A DNA stretch of 64,000 bases from Empedobacter brevis NBRC 14943 = ATCC 43319 (GTDB lineage Bacteria > Bacteroidota > Bacteroidia > Flavobacteriales > Weeksellaceae): assembly GCF_000382425.1 (NCBI RefSeq), contig NZ_KB908296.1, forward strand, positions 1 through 64,000, read 5' to 3'. Each line of letters begins with the position of its first letter. Position 1 is the stretch's first letter. Below, piece after piece: positions 10,828 to 19,492 of the stretch. Below the pieces are notes generated by a model. It searched no databases. It saw nothing but the letters and a program-made list of their open reading frames with translations, and was not told the origin of the DNA. Both the position numbers and the translations under genes were made by a program.

Positions 10828-11805
10828 TTATTTCTTGATGATTTTTTGGATTCTTGTTACTCCTTTGTCATCTTTTACTCTTAAGAAGTAAACTCCAGAA
10901 GACAATTTAGAAGTATCCACTTTACCATCTTTAGAGAATTTAACCGGAATTACACGTCCTGTTACATCAGCAACTGTTACATCAGCAACTTTAGTTCCAT
11001 CTAATTTAATATTCACTTCTGTTGTTGCAGGATTTGGATAAACTGCTAATTTTGATGACCCTAATTCCACTGTACCCATCGTCTCTGTAGTTCCAGTTAA
11101 GTTATTTACAACATATATGTAAGCCGATCCTCCTGTTACATTAGTTCTAATATCAGCATAGTTATCTTCAATAACACCACATGCTGATTCAGATGTTGGA
11201 TGTCCAAAATATGTTGGTCTAGTTTCTGTTAATCCTGGCTGATTTGTTAACCATGGTAAAAAAGATTGAACCCAACCATTATCAGCTCCAGCCATTATAT
11301 AAGTCGAAGCAACTCCTATTTTTTGCCCCTCTGCTACAGAAAAAGCATCTATGAATTCAATATCAAACCAGCCTACCTCATTTTTAGCTAAAGATTTACT
11401 TCCATAATTATCTGTTTCTGTAACTGAAGAATAAGGAATTGTACTACCATAAGTAGTTCCATTATAATTGACAATTGTAGTTTCAACAACCGTGTTATCC
11501 ATCGCTCTTCCAAAAACTCCGACAGAAACAGGCGTAAAGTCACCTGTGATTCCATAATCATTTTTTAAATCATAAAATCTTGTTAATGTAACAGGGTATT
11601 GTACATTCTCGCAACTCACACTAGCACTGTTTCCTGTAATTTCCTGAGTCGATAACTGAGAAAAAGTATGATCATCAGCTTTATTTTGTTGTTGACTTAG
11701 GGTTGTGATTTCATGCTTTGTTAAATCTAATTTAGCTTTATTATCTTGAGCAAATGTTACAGAAGACAATGCAACAATTGATAAAAGAGTAAAAATTTTC
11801 TTCAT
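10828..11805 (-). CDS. T9SS-secreted protein of unknown function
   Basis: 325 aa. A clear signal peptide (MKKIFTLLSIVALSSVTFAQ) precedes a low-complexity linker. A beta-rich central region (about 60-220) contains two Cys (about 65 and 207) that could form a disulfide. The C-terminal roughly 75 residues are a type A sorting domain starting LAVYPNPATTEV and ending RIQKIIKK. The central region is not a recognised enzyme. The gene is monocistronic, with its own terminator and the bacilliredoxin terminator upstream. Probably an outer-surface or released protein; function unassigned. Confidence 0.82.
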   Translation of the reverse strand: MKKIFTLLSIVALSSVTFAQDNKAKLDLTKHEITTLSQQQNKADDHTFSQLSTQEITGNSASVSCENVQYPVTLTRFYDLKNDYGITGDFTPVSVGVFGRAMDNTVVETTIVNYNGTTYGSTIPYSSVTETDNYGSKSLAKNEVGWFDIEFIDAFSVAEGQKIGVASTYIMAGADNGWVQSFLPWLTNQPGLTETRPTYFGHPTSESACGVIEDNYADIRTNVTGGSAYIYVVNNLTGTTETMGTVELGSSKLAVYPNPATTEVNIKLDGTKVADVTVADVTGRVIPVKFSKDGKVDTSKLSSGVYFLRVKDDKGVTRIQKIIKK

Positions 11806-11899
11806 AATTATTCGTTTTTAGTGTTATTTTTTTCTAATTATTTAATAAAACTAAACAATAATAATTCAAATACAAAATTTTCTATGAAAAAAAATTAAA

Positions 11900-11926
11900 A
11901 ACCCGTAATCACAAAGATTACGGGTT
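11900..11926 (-). terminator. Terminator of the bacilliredoxin gene
   Basis: Perfect 11-bp stem AACCCGTAATC/GATTACGGGTT with a 5-nt loop, followed on the minus strand by T-rich sequence, 33 nt after the stop codon. Confidence 0.85.
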
Positions 11927-11958
11927 AAATAAATCTTAACATGATTTATATCTTATTT

Positions 11959-12369
11959 CTAAGCAAACTCGTTGTAAGCGGCTTTCAAATTCTCTGCGAT
12001 TGCTTCTGCAGAATGCCCTTCGATATGGTGACGCTCTAACATATGTACTAACTCACCATCTTTGAATAAAGCAACAGCCGGAGAACTAGGAGGGAATGGC
12101 GCAAAAAATTCACGAGCCTTAGCAACAGCATCTTTATCAAAACCTGCGAAAACTGTTGTTAAATGAGCTGGAACTTTTTCATTAGCCAAAGACATGACAA
12201 CTCCAGGTCTTGCAGCACCTGCAGCACAACCACAAACACTGTTTACCATTACTAAAGTTGTTCCTTCTTGTTTAATTGCCGCTTCTACTTGTTCTGCAGT
12301 TGTTAAATCTTCAAAACCATTAGAAGTCAATTGTGCCTTCATTGGCATTACTATTTCTGCTGGATACAT
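11959..12369 (-). CDS. BrxA/BrxB-family bacilliredoxin
   Basis: 136-aa thioredoxin-fold protein of the YphP/YqiW (DUF1094) family, which removes bacillithiol from mixed disulfides. It has the family's CGC active site (C46-G47-C48 in VNSVCGCAAG) in place of CxxC, followed by the conserved ARPGVV and FPPSSPAVALFKDGELVHMLERHHIEG blocks. Its presence hints at bacillithiol use, but no bsh genes are in this window. It is divergent from rnpA; a TAGCTTTG -7 element and a palindrome lie 39-69 nt upstream. Confidence 0.93.
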   Translation of the reverse strand: MYPAEIVMPMKAQLTSNGFEDLTTAEQVEAAIKQEGTTLVMVNSVCGCAAGAARPGVVMSLANEKVPAHLTTVFAGFDKDAVAKAREFFAPFPPSSPAVALFKDGELVHMLERHHIEGHSAEAIAENLKAAYNEFA

Positions 12370-12407
12370 ACTCTTCTTTTTTTGTTTAATAAAAATAAAT
12401 TATTTTC

Positions 12408-12449
12408 AAAGCTACATAATTCTAAAACTTTTTAGAATACTTACTTTTG
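12408..12449. promoter_or_regulatory. Divergent promoters around a 20-bp palindrome
   Basis: Two back-to-back -7 elements, TAGCTTTG on the minus strand (12408-12415, bacilliredoxin) and TACTTTTG on the plus strand (12442-12449, rnpA), bracket a perfect inverted repeat with 9-base arms ATTCTAAAA and TTTTAGAAT (12419-12438, 2-bp centre). The palindrome sits in the -13 to -33 zone of both promoters, where a repressor or activator would bind. No binding protein is identified. Confidence 0.5.
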
Positions 12450-12479
12450 CAAGTACAAATTTACGTAGAATTTAGCAAT

Positions 12480-12860
12480 ATGAAATTGACTTTTGGTAAG
12501 AATGAGAAACTTAAAAGCAGAAAAGCATTCGATGAATTGTTTTCAGACGGAAAAACCTTTGTTTCTCATCCCATCAGATTTGTTTATAAAATCAAACCAA
12601 AAGAGGACTATGATATTAGAGTAGGAGTAAGTGTTTCGAAGAAAAAATTCAAACATGCTGTGGATAGAAATTTATTAAAACGCCGTTCAAGAGAAGCTTA
12701 TCGTTTGAATAAATTAGTGATTGAAAGTTCTGAAAAATATTCGATTGATTTAGTCATGATTTATACATCCTCTAAACATCAACCTTTTGAAATAATTGAA
12801 CAAGCCGTCATAATTTTACTGGAAAAATTAAACCAAGCCATCCAAACAAAAAAAGATTAA
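12480..12860 (+). CDS. rnpA: Ribonuclease P protein component
   Basis: Small basic protein (126 aa from ATG 12480) that binds RNase P RNA and helps cleave tRNA 5' leaders. The frame is open to a TTG at 12447, but that TTG belongs to the -7 promoter element, so the ATG is chosen. Typical features are FGKNEKLKSRKAFDELF, VGVSVSKKKFKHAVDRN and the RNR-type LLKRRSREAYR helix. rpmH and dnaA, frequent neighbours elsewhere, are not adjacent. The stop codon lies within the left arm of its terminator hairpin. Confidence 0.93.
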   Translation: MKLTFGKNEKLKSRKAFDELFSDGKTFVSHPIRFVYKIKPKEDYDIRVGVSVSKKKFKHAVDRNLLKRRSREAYRLNKLVIESSEKYSIDLVMIYTSSKHQPFEIIEQAVIILLEKLNQAIQTKKD

Positions 12861-12886
12861 TCTATTTAAGTTAGATTAATCTTTTT
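12850..12886. terminator. Bidirectional terminator after rnpA
   Basis: Arms AAAGATTAATCTA and TAGATTAATCTTT with a 7-nt loop and flanking A/T tracts, between convergent rnpA and the small membrane protein gene. The rnpA stop codon is inside the left arm. Confidence 0.8.
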
Positions 12887-12912
12887 CATTTATTTTAATG
12901 TACTAAAGCTGT

Positions 12913-13113
12913 TTATTTCTTAAGATTTGCTTGTAATTTGAAAAAACTAAAGTAAACTGATACTAAAATTAATCCACAAACCGAAGCACCAATTCCTAAA
13001 ACACTACGAAAGTTTTCTTCCGCTAAAAAACCAGTTTTATAATCCATCACATATAGGTTGTAACCTAAACCTATCAACAAAACGATTGTCGCGATATAAA
13101 TATATGTTTTCAT
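12913..13113 (-). CDS. Small two-helix membrane protein
   Basis: 66 aa with hydrophobic segments at about 4-24 and 38-58 joined by a short polar loop (MDYKTGFLAEENFRS). The C-terminal tail is Lys-rich. No family recognised. It starts 14 bp after the marC stop and is presumably cotranscribed with it. Ends at the bidirectional terminator shared with rnpA. Confidence 0.65.
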   Translation of the reverse strand: MKTYIYIATIVLLIGLGYNLYVMDYKTGFLAEENFRSVLGIGASVCGLILVSVYFSFFKLQANLKK

Positions 13114-13127
13114 TTGATAATGAATTT

Positions 13128-13742
13128 TTAAATTTTTATTTCATTCATAAACAATGCACCAATATTTGATGTAAATAATTTAATTGCTATTGATAACAAA
13201 ATTACGCCAAATACTTTCTTCAGCACCGATAAAACTCCAGGTCCTAACCATCTTTCTAGTCTTCCTGCAAATTTCAGCACCAAATATACGATTAACATAT
13301 TTAAAATAATGGCAATTACAATGTTAATATCTGCAAATTGCGAGCGAAGTGAAAGTACAGTCGTCAATGATCCTGCACCCGCAACCAATGGAAAAGCGAT
13401 AGGAACGATAGACGCAGAGTTTGCTTCTACACCTTTTTGAATTTCAATTCCCAAAATCATTTCAATGGCAATGATAAAAATCACAAAAGCACCAGCCACT
13501 GCAAACGACTGAACATCGACGCCTACTAATTTTAAAATTTTGGTTCCGAAGAATAAAAACGAAATCATCAAAATTCCCGCAGCAATAGATGCTTTTTCAG
13601 ATTGTATATGTCCAACCTTACTCCGTATAGAAACGATGATAGGAATACTTCCTAAAATATCAATAACGGCAAAAAGTACAGCGAAAGTTGTTCCAATTTG
13701 GTTCAAAGATATTTTTTCAAAAAAAGATGCAAGATTACTCAT
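13128..13742 (-). CDS. MarC-family integral membrane protein
   Basis: 204 aa, UPF0056/MarC family, with six predicted transmembrane helices. Family hallmarks are FAVIDILGSIPIIV near the N-terminus (about 21-34) and the mid-protein GIEIQKG and PLVAGAGSLTTVLSL segments. MarC proteins were once linked to multiple antibiotic resistance, but that role was not upheld and the transported substrate is unknown. Likely cotranscribed with the 66-aa membrane protein that follows. Confidence 0.88.
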   Translation of the reverse strand: MSNLASFFEKISLNQIGTTFAVLFAVIDILGSIPIIVSIRSKVGHIQSEKASIAAGILMISFLFFGTKILKLVGVDVQSFAVAGAFVIFIIAIEMILGIEIQKGVEANSASIVPIAFPLVAGAGSLTTVLSLRSQFADINIVIAIILNMLIVYLVLKFAGRLERWLGPGVLSVLKKVFGVILLSIAIKLFTSNIGALFMNEIKI

Positions 13743-13823
13743 ATTAGTTGTGCTTTTTTAATAATTCATTCATACAAAAATAGTAGAATTTAGCAACTAA
13801 TATTTATAAATTGTCAAAATACA

Positions 13824-14579
13824 TTAGTTATCCAACCAATTCTTAAAATCTGTTACTTTTTCACGACTTACAATCATATCTTGTTCGTTATAAGTCGTTA
13901 AAATTATTTTTAATCTTGAATTCGAATACATATTAATCTCTTTTATGGAATCAATTTGAATAATTTGACTGCGATTAATTCTAAAAAATTTTGCCGGATT
14001 AATTTGTTCTTCAACTTTATCCAAAGAAGAATCGATTAAATAATTCCTGTTCTCTTTGGTATGAATATAAGAAGCTTTGTTTTCGCTAAAAAAACATTCT
14101 ATATTCTCCGTTTCTATAATTTTAATTGATGTTCCTATTTTGATTGAAAAACGTTCTTTATATTTTTCAGCCTGATTGTTTGAAAATAAATTTTTCAATT
14201 CTTTCAAATCAAAAGTAGATGGAGAATTTTTGTAAAGCTTTTCAAATTTTTCTATTGAAAATTTTAATTCTTCCTCGTCAACAGGCTTCAACAAATAATC
14301 GACCGAGTTTAATTTGAATGCCTTTAACACATATTCATCATAAGCTGTTGTAAAAATAATTGCAGATGAAATTTCGACTTGATTAAAAATCTCGAAAGAC
14401 AATCCATCTGACAATTGTATATCCAAAAAAATCAAATCAGGAGTTGGGTTTGTTTTTAACCAAGCAACACTTTCTTCAACAGAATGCAGCATTTCATAAA
14501 TTTCGTATCCCAGTTTCTCTACACGACGTTTTAACAAACGTGCAGCTGGTTTTTCATCTTCTATAATTACTATTTTCAT
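13824..14579 (-). CDS. LytTR-family response regulator
   Basis: 251 aa. Receiver domain at 1-120 with acidic pair E7/D8, phospho-acceptor D53 (FLDIQLSDG), Thr in IIFTTAYDEY and Lys in LLKPV. LytTR DNA-binding domain at about 145-250 (RINRSQIIQI). LytTR proteins bind tandem direct repeats upstream of target genes. It follows a CPBP protease by 7 bp, which itself directly follows the LytS-type kinase, so the three form one operon. The kinase is the likely phosphodonor. Confidence 0.92.
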   Translation of the reverse strand: MKIVIIEDEKPAARLLKRRVEKLGYEIYEMLHSVEESVAWLKTNPTPDLIFLDIQLSDGLSFEIFNQVEISSAIIFTTAYDEYVLKAFKLNSVDYLLKPVDEEELKFSIEKFEKLYKNSPSTFDLKELKNLFSNNQAEKYKERFSIKIGTSIKIIETENIECFFSENKASYIHTKENRNYLIDSSLDKVEEQINPAKFFRINRSQIIQIDSIKEINMYSNSRLKIILTTYNEQDMIVSREKVTDFKNWLDN

Positions 14580-14586
14580 TATTTTT

Positions 14587-15309
14587 TTAAGTTAATTCAC
14601 CAATTGTTTTTTTTGTGAAAATTTTATTCCAAACGATTAACAGTACAAGAATAATTATAAAAATAATCAAAGTTGACAGATTCGTTTTTGCCATTAAAGC
14701 ATGAATTGTCGCAGGAACGATAATTGACTTTGTTCGGATAGTAGAGTAGGTTAGTACAAAAGAAAAGATTACACATAAAAGCATAAATATTCCGAATCCA
14801 CCAAATTGGCCAAAATCATTGAAAATAAACAAATGCCAAACAGACCAAAATATACCAGTTATTATGCTTTTTATTATCCAAAATGTGTTTCCAAGTGCAT
14901 CGTTTAAATAACCTCTCCAAGTGTATTCTTCGGCAATATCATAAAGCAATGTGATCGAAATAAAAATACTTGCCCATACATGTTTATTTATTCCATAATT
15001 ATTCTCTATTCCATACATTGCATAACCAACAATTAAAATCAAAGGAAAAATTAAGGTTGAATATTTTTCTTTTCCTAAAAGAGAAACGTCTTTTTTAACC
15101 TTTGAGAATTTGTAGAAAACTAGGCTTACAATAAGAATAATTAAACCATGATTCATGTTCCAGGGTAATTGAAAATCAACCAATCCTCCGAAAATTAATT
15201 GAAAAAAATTAGGAAGCTTTCGAATGAAAAATGTTCCAATTAAAATCAAGCTATAAAAAAGAAGTATGCTAAACCAATTTACTTGTTTTAGCTGATGTAC
15301 TCTATTCAT
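14587..15309 (-). CDS. CPBP-family intramembrane metalloprotease
   Basis: 240 aa with about seven hydrophobic helices. The CPBP (CAAX protease/bacteriocin-processing, ABI) motifs are intact: EExxxR as E127-E128-YTW-R132, a histidine in FWSVWHLFIF (H159), and a third in PATIHALMAK (about H208). The family includes prenyl-protein proteases and bacteriocin-immunity proteins; the substrate here is unknown. It is inserted between a sensor kinase (abutting, no spacer) and its LytTR regulator (7 bp), an unusual position that suggests a signalling role. Confidence 0.85.
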   Translation of the reverse strand: MNRVHQLKQVNWFSILLFYSLILIGTFFIRKLPNFFQLIFGGLVDFQLPWNMNHGLIILIVSLVFYKFSKVKKDVSLLGKEKYSTLIFPLILIVGYAMYGIENNYGINKHVWASIFISITLLYDIAEEYTWRGYLNDALGNTFWIIKSIITGIFWSVWHLFIFNDFGQFGGFGIFMLLCVIFSFVLTYSTIRTKSIIVPATIHALMAKTNLSTLIIFIIILVLLIVWNKIFTKKTIGELT

Positions 15310-16830
15310 TTACTGCCATTTTTTATTTTGCTCTTTCTCCAGAATTTCTTTGGCTTTATTTTCTTCCCAACCAGAGCCATATGCAAAAACTTTTACAGCA
15401 TTTAATGCAACGCCTAATCCCCAGCCTAAAACTGGCCAATAAAACCACCAATGTCCATTACTTGTAACTAAATTCAGAATAAAAAAGAATAAACTCATTA
15501 CAACATAAGTTCCTAAATGTGCATAAAACTTCTTCAGTTCTTTTGCTCGTTCTACAGCGCGTTGATAAGCTTGTTGTTCGTCAATATTTTGTGTGTTCAT
15601 ACTTGTATTTTTTTGTGTTAAAATTGGAAGTTCTACACGGAAAACATCATGATTTTCCTCGATTATAACTTTCCTGTTTGAAATTAATTGATAACGGTTA
15701 ATAATATTATTCAGACCTATTCCTGTCGAATCTTTAATGGTTTCCTTTGATTGTAAAGAATTTTCAACAATCAACTTATTGTCTTTTTTATAAATTTTAA
15801 TTTTTAGTGGTTTTTGTTCCGATACAATATTGTGCTTAATCGAATTTTCCAGCAAAATCTGTAACGAAAGAGGAATTATAAATTCATTTTCATAAAAATT
15901 TGTTTTCTCTATTTCAAAATCAATGCTATTCTCGAAACGTAATTTTAATAAATTCACATAAGTTTTTGCAAAATTTATTTCTTCTTGAATTGAAACAACT
16001 TCTTTGTCTTTTTGTTCTAAAACATAGCGATAAATCTTAGAAAGCGATGTTGTAAAATCTATAGCGTTATCTGGATTTTCTTCAATCAAACCAGTCAAAA
16101 CATTCAAGCTATTGAATAAAAAATGAGGATCTAATTGATTTTTCAACGTTTCGAATTGCGCTGTTGCTGTTTCTGCTTTTGTCGATTCGATAACAATTTT
16201 ACGCTCTAATTTATTTTTTTTCCGATCGATAATATAGAATAAGAACAAAAAGAAAACTGTGATCACTGCCACTAAAAGATAATTAATCGTTTGGTCGTAA
16301 AAAATATATTTCTGTAAAACTAGATTCGCAAATTCCACAAAGACATAATACAATACCAACGTATAAAAAATAGAGCGAAGAAAATATTTTCTTAACATTT
16401 TTTCTGGTTTCGAAGATTCAGGAAAATCTGTTCTATATTCATTAAAAACGCTTGTATTAACAAAGGATGCAGCAATACTGAACGAAAAATATCCGATAAA
16501 ATATTTGATGGCTTCCGGATGAAAATATTGATTGAACGAGACGTTTGGCGATGTAAAAAATATCACGCTATAAATTAAGACATTGATTACAAATAGAATT
16601 GAAACATTACGTAAGATTAGCTTTTTATCGGAAACAATAATTCCTTCAATCAATTTGTAAATAATAAATCCTAAGGCTATATATTTCAAAATAGCATTCA
16701 ACCCTATTACAGTGTCGGCATTATTTCCGCTAAAAAAATAAATTACATCTTCTTTATTTAACCATATAAATAACCATGATATTAAAATAAATACAATTGT
16801 AACAACACTATTTTTTACATCTTTGTTCAT
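15310..16830 (-). CDS. LytS-type sensor histidine kinase fused to a C-terminal 2TM domain
   Basis: 506 aa from ATG 16830 (an in-frame TTG at 16839 adds three residues). Five or six N-terminal membrane helices (about 8-195) are followed by a coiled linker. The His_kinase domain has LKNQLDPHFLFNSLN (phospho-accepting His at about 236), and the HATPase region carries ENSIKHNI and GIGLNNIINRYQL. After residue about 410 comes a complete 2TM domain (AVERAKELKKFYAHLGTYVV, then WWFYWPVLGWGLGVALN), normally a separate small protein. An ATG at 15600 starts exactly at this domain, so separate translation is possible. Operon: kinase, CPBP protease, LytTR regulator. Confidence 0.88.
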   Translation of the reverse strand: MNKDVKNSVVTIVFILISWLFIWLNKEDVIYFFSGNNADTVIGLNAILKYIALGFIIYKLIEGIIVSDKKLILRNVSILFVINVLIYSVIFFTSPNVSFNQYFHPEAIKYFIGYFSFSIAASFVNTSVFNEYRTDFPESSKPEKMLRKYFLRSIFYTLVLYYVFVEFANLVLQKYIFYDQTINYLLVAVITVFFLFLFYIIDRKKNKLERKIVIESTKAETATAQFETLKNQLDPHFLFNSLNVLTGLIEENPDNAIDFTTSLSKIYRYVLEQKDKEVVSIQEEINFAKTYVNLLKLRFENSIDFEIEKTNFYENEFIIPLSLQILLENSIKHNIVSEQKPLKIKIYKKDNKLIVENSLQSKETIKDSTGIGLNNIINRYQLISNRKVIIEENHDVFRVELPILTQKNTSMNTQNIDEQQAYQRAVERAKELKKFYAHLGTYVVMSLFFFILNLVTSNGHWWFYWPVLGWGLGVALNAVKVFAYGSGWEENKAKEILEKEQNKKWQ

Positions 16831-16896
16831 ATCAAGCAATCAAATTAATTAACCAATAAATAACTTCGTGAATAAATTGTGCAACTAAAGGAATCA

Positions 16897-17529
16897 TTAT
16901 TGTACGTTTTTACATTCGTTATTCAACAAAGCTTCGGCACGATCTTTTCCCCATTTCGGTTCATTATTTTTTGGCTTTTCAGCCTCAAATAAAGCTAAAG
17001 ATTTTTTTACATTTTTACAATCTTGTGTAATATCATCTATTCCACCATATTTTGCGGTATTGATATTGAACTCAGCCAATCCTAAAACAGTACGCGGATT
17101 AGTTGGATTTAGCAACAATGACTTTTGGTACGTTTGCAATACTTCTGGATAATAAATTGCGCCTTTTTGCATCGGATTCTGCACAATTTCTGCTGTTAAA
17201 TACAACGCTTTCAAATTTAAAATTTCTGTATTTAGCGGGTTATTTTTTACTAAATCATCTATTTGAGTTTTTGCATTCGAAAGAATTTCTTCGTTTTTAT
17301 CCACATCTTTTGATTCGAACGTTTTCAATACTTCAGAAAATATAACATAATATTTTGGTAACCATTCATTCGGATAATCATTTATTAATTGCTTAAAATT
17401 AGCTTCAGAAGAGTGATTTCCTTTGTTCCATTCTGTTAAAGTTTTCTTCATATCTGATTCAAAATTCTTTTGCGCAAAAGTTGATACAGCGAATAAAGTT
17501 GTAATTGTTAATAATATTGTTTTCATCAT
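16897..17529 (-). CDS. Exported helical-repeat (TPR-like) protein
   Basis: 210 aa with a signal peptide (MKTILLTITTLFAVSTFAQ); start at either of two consecutive ATGs. The rest is helical, with TPR-like pairs such as NPLNTEILNLKALYLTAEIV and NPTNPRTVLGLAEFNINTAKYG, and a Cys pair near the C-terminus (CKNV, twice). It lies 66 bp upstream of the sensor kinase start in the same direction and could belong to the same transcription unit. No specific function recognised. Confidence 0.75.
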   Translation of the reverse strand: MMKTILLTITTLFAVSTFAQKNFESDMKKTLTEWNKGNHSSEANFKQLINDYPNEWLPKYYVIFSEVLKTFESKDVDKNEEILSNAKTQIDDLVKNNPLNTEILNLKALYLTAEIVQNPMQKGAIYYPEVLQTYQKSLLLNPTNPRTVLGLAEFNINTAKYGGIDDITQDCKNVKKSLALFEAEKPKNNEPKWGKDRAEALLNNECKNVQ

Positions 17530-17632
17530 TTGTATTTTTTATTTGCTTTCTCAAAGTTCTTTTAAATCAAAAATTCTTGAAACTAAATGTAACTGAACTG
17601 TCAATTTTTGAGGATGAATTGTCGAGAACAAT

Positions 17633-17669
17633 AAAAGGGACAACTCAATATCTGAGATTGTCCCTTTTA
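17633..17669 (-). terminator. Terminator of the bat operon
   Basis: AAAAGGGACAA pairs with TTGTCCCTTTT, with a short inner extension. It lies 21 nt past the batD stop, and on the minus strand the stem ends in TTTT. Confidence 0.8.
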
Positions 17670-17689
17670 TGATTAAAAAAACTTGAAAT

Positions 17690-19492
17690 TTATTTTCGCA
17701 TGAATTCTTCTGCTACATTTTGCGTTGCTTCAAAAACTTCTTCTAAATTTTGATTCAGGCCTCCAAAAGCATATTTCGCTTGTCTTGCATTATTTAACAA
17801 CAATTTCCATTGCTGTACAGCAAGTTCGCTAATACCTTTTTCTAATAATTTATGTTCAATTATTTCATCTGAAAAATGAGCTAAATCTATGTTCGTCTTT
17901 TTCATTGCAACATTACACAAAATGCTTTCCTGCAATTGATAGAAATCTTTTTGATCCTGTGTTTTTATTTTCTGTTTCAATTCTTCTAATTCATCAGAAA
18001 TCTGATTCGAATTTATCACAGGTTTTTCAACCAAAGAAAACTTTTGTTTCTCTGTTTTTGGTTGATAAGTATCAAAATTATGCTGCTCATTAATTGGTTT
18101 TACTTGATCTTGGATATGTTTTTTTTCTGTCGGATTATTTTTCTTTCTCATCAAAAATAAACCACCAACACTCAACGCAATTACTCCTCCTGTCAACCAA
18201 AGCCATCCGCTTTTACCTTCTTTCACATCGCTTGTTATTTCCTCTATTTTATCAGAAATTGTAGAATCCGAAGATGTATTTGCAGCTAAATTTGATTCAC
18301 TTTTTGTTGAGGCTTTAGAGCCTGAAACCGATAAATTAATTGCATCAGATTTTAACGTAACATATTTTTCTTTTGCCGGGTCAAAATAGCTAAATTCAAC
18401 AGGTGAAATGGTATATTCTCCACCATAATTTGGCACAAGTACCGTTTGTTCAGCTATTTTACCTTTCATTCCTGTATCGTAGGTTTTATAAGCATCTCGT
18501 TTTTTAGGCGCGAACTTTTCTACATTTTTCGGCGTATTAATTTCTGGTAAATTAATCGTATTGAAATTTCCTGTTCCAATAATTTCTACATCAAAATTAA
18601 CACTTTCGTTCGTGGCAACTTCTTTTTTGTCTACCGAAGCATTCATTTTGAATTGTCCTACTGCTCCGCTAAAATTCTTTGGACGACCTTCTTCCGGTAA
18701 TGGTTTCGCATTAATCACGACAGGGTTACTACGAACTTCTACAGGTTCTGCTCCATATGTTGTTGGTAATACTACATCTAAAGAAAAAGGATCAATTTCT
18801 ATTTTTCCTGGTTTTTGAGGAAAAACATAATAGCGTGCAATTTCTTCTGAAAAATATTGTTTTCCACCAACAATTTCTTGTTTGATATTTTCTGGTGAAC
18901 TTTTTACTATCTTAGGACTCAAGCCATCTAAATTTCCTTGACGAAAGTTCTGCTTACGGTTCAGATAAGATAAGTCTTTTACATATAATTTTACAGATAA
19001 TCCTACTTGTTCGTTGACATAAGGGTTGGTTTTCGAAACTTTGCTTTGTAAAAAAACAGGCTGTGAAGTAGTGCTTTTAAAACTGTTGTGCGTTAAACTT
19101 GTTCCTTTAACTACAACATCTACAGGTTTCGACGTATACGTTTTTCCGTTAATCACAATTTTAGCAGCACCAACTCTGTATTTTCCTTCTTTCTCAGCAA
19201 CAAAAGCCAACACTATTCCATCTTCAATAACCCCACGTCCATTGATATACGAAACGTTTTGCGATCGTTGTTCTCCCACGATTTGTAATCCTTTGTGTGA
19301 AGGGTATTTCATCGGTTGATCGATAGAATAACCATCTGTATTCGATTCAATAAAAAATCCCACACTAAATGCTTCCCCTAAACAGACCTGTGTTTTATCT
19401 GCATCCGATTTAAAGGAAATTTGTTGTGCTAACGCTGTAATAGACGTTAGGGCAAACACTAAAAAGCTATTTAAAACTCCTGCCGTTGTCAT
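17690..19492 (-). CDS. batD: BatD-family protein
   Basis: 600 aa from ATG 19492, which overlaps the batC stop as TAATG (the longer frame begins at a TTG). Signal peptide, then several beta-sandwich domains (about 20-400) typical of BatD/oxygen-tolerance proteins. One membrane helix follows at about 433-450 (WLWLTGGVIALSVGGLFLM), then a cytoplasmic helical tail. BatD is thought to be a periplasmic component of the Bat complex linked to aerotolerance and envelope stress in Bacteroides and Leptospira; its molecular role is unresolved. Last gene of the operon. Confidence 0.88.
   Translation of the reverse strand: MTTAGVLNSFLVFALTSITALAQQISFKSDADKTQVCLGEAFSVGFFIESNTDGYSIDQPMKYPSHKGLQIVGEQRSQNVSYINGRGVIEDGIVLAFVAEKEGKYRVGAAKIVINGKTYTSKPVDVVVKGTSLTHNSFKSTTSQPVFLQSKVSKTNPYVNEQVGLSVKLYVKDLSYLNRKQNFRQGNLDGLSPKIVKSSPENIKQEIVGGKQYFSEEIARYYVFPQKPGKIEIDPFSLDVVLPTTYGAEPVEVRSNPVVINAKPLPEEGRPKNFSGAVGQFKMNASVDKKEVATNESVNFDVEIIGTGNFNTINLPEINTPKNVEKFAPKKRDAYKTYDTGMKGKIAEQTVLVPNYGGEYTISPVEFSYFDPAKEKYVTLKSDAINLSVSGSKASTKSESNLAANTSSDSTISDKIEEITSDVKEGKSGWLWLTGGVIALSVGGLFLMRKKNNPTEKKHIQDQVKPINEQHNFDTYQPKTEKQKFSLVEKPVINSNQISDELEELKQKIKTQDQKDFYQLQESILCNVAMKKTNIDLAHFSDEIIEHKLLEKGISELAVQQWKLLLNNARQAKYAFGGLNQNLEEVFEATQNVAEEFMRK

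Noticed and set aside
12447-12479. TTG start for rnpA
   Set aside because: The TTG is part of the TACTTTTG promoter element; the ATG at 12480 begins the conserved family sequence.
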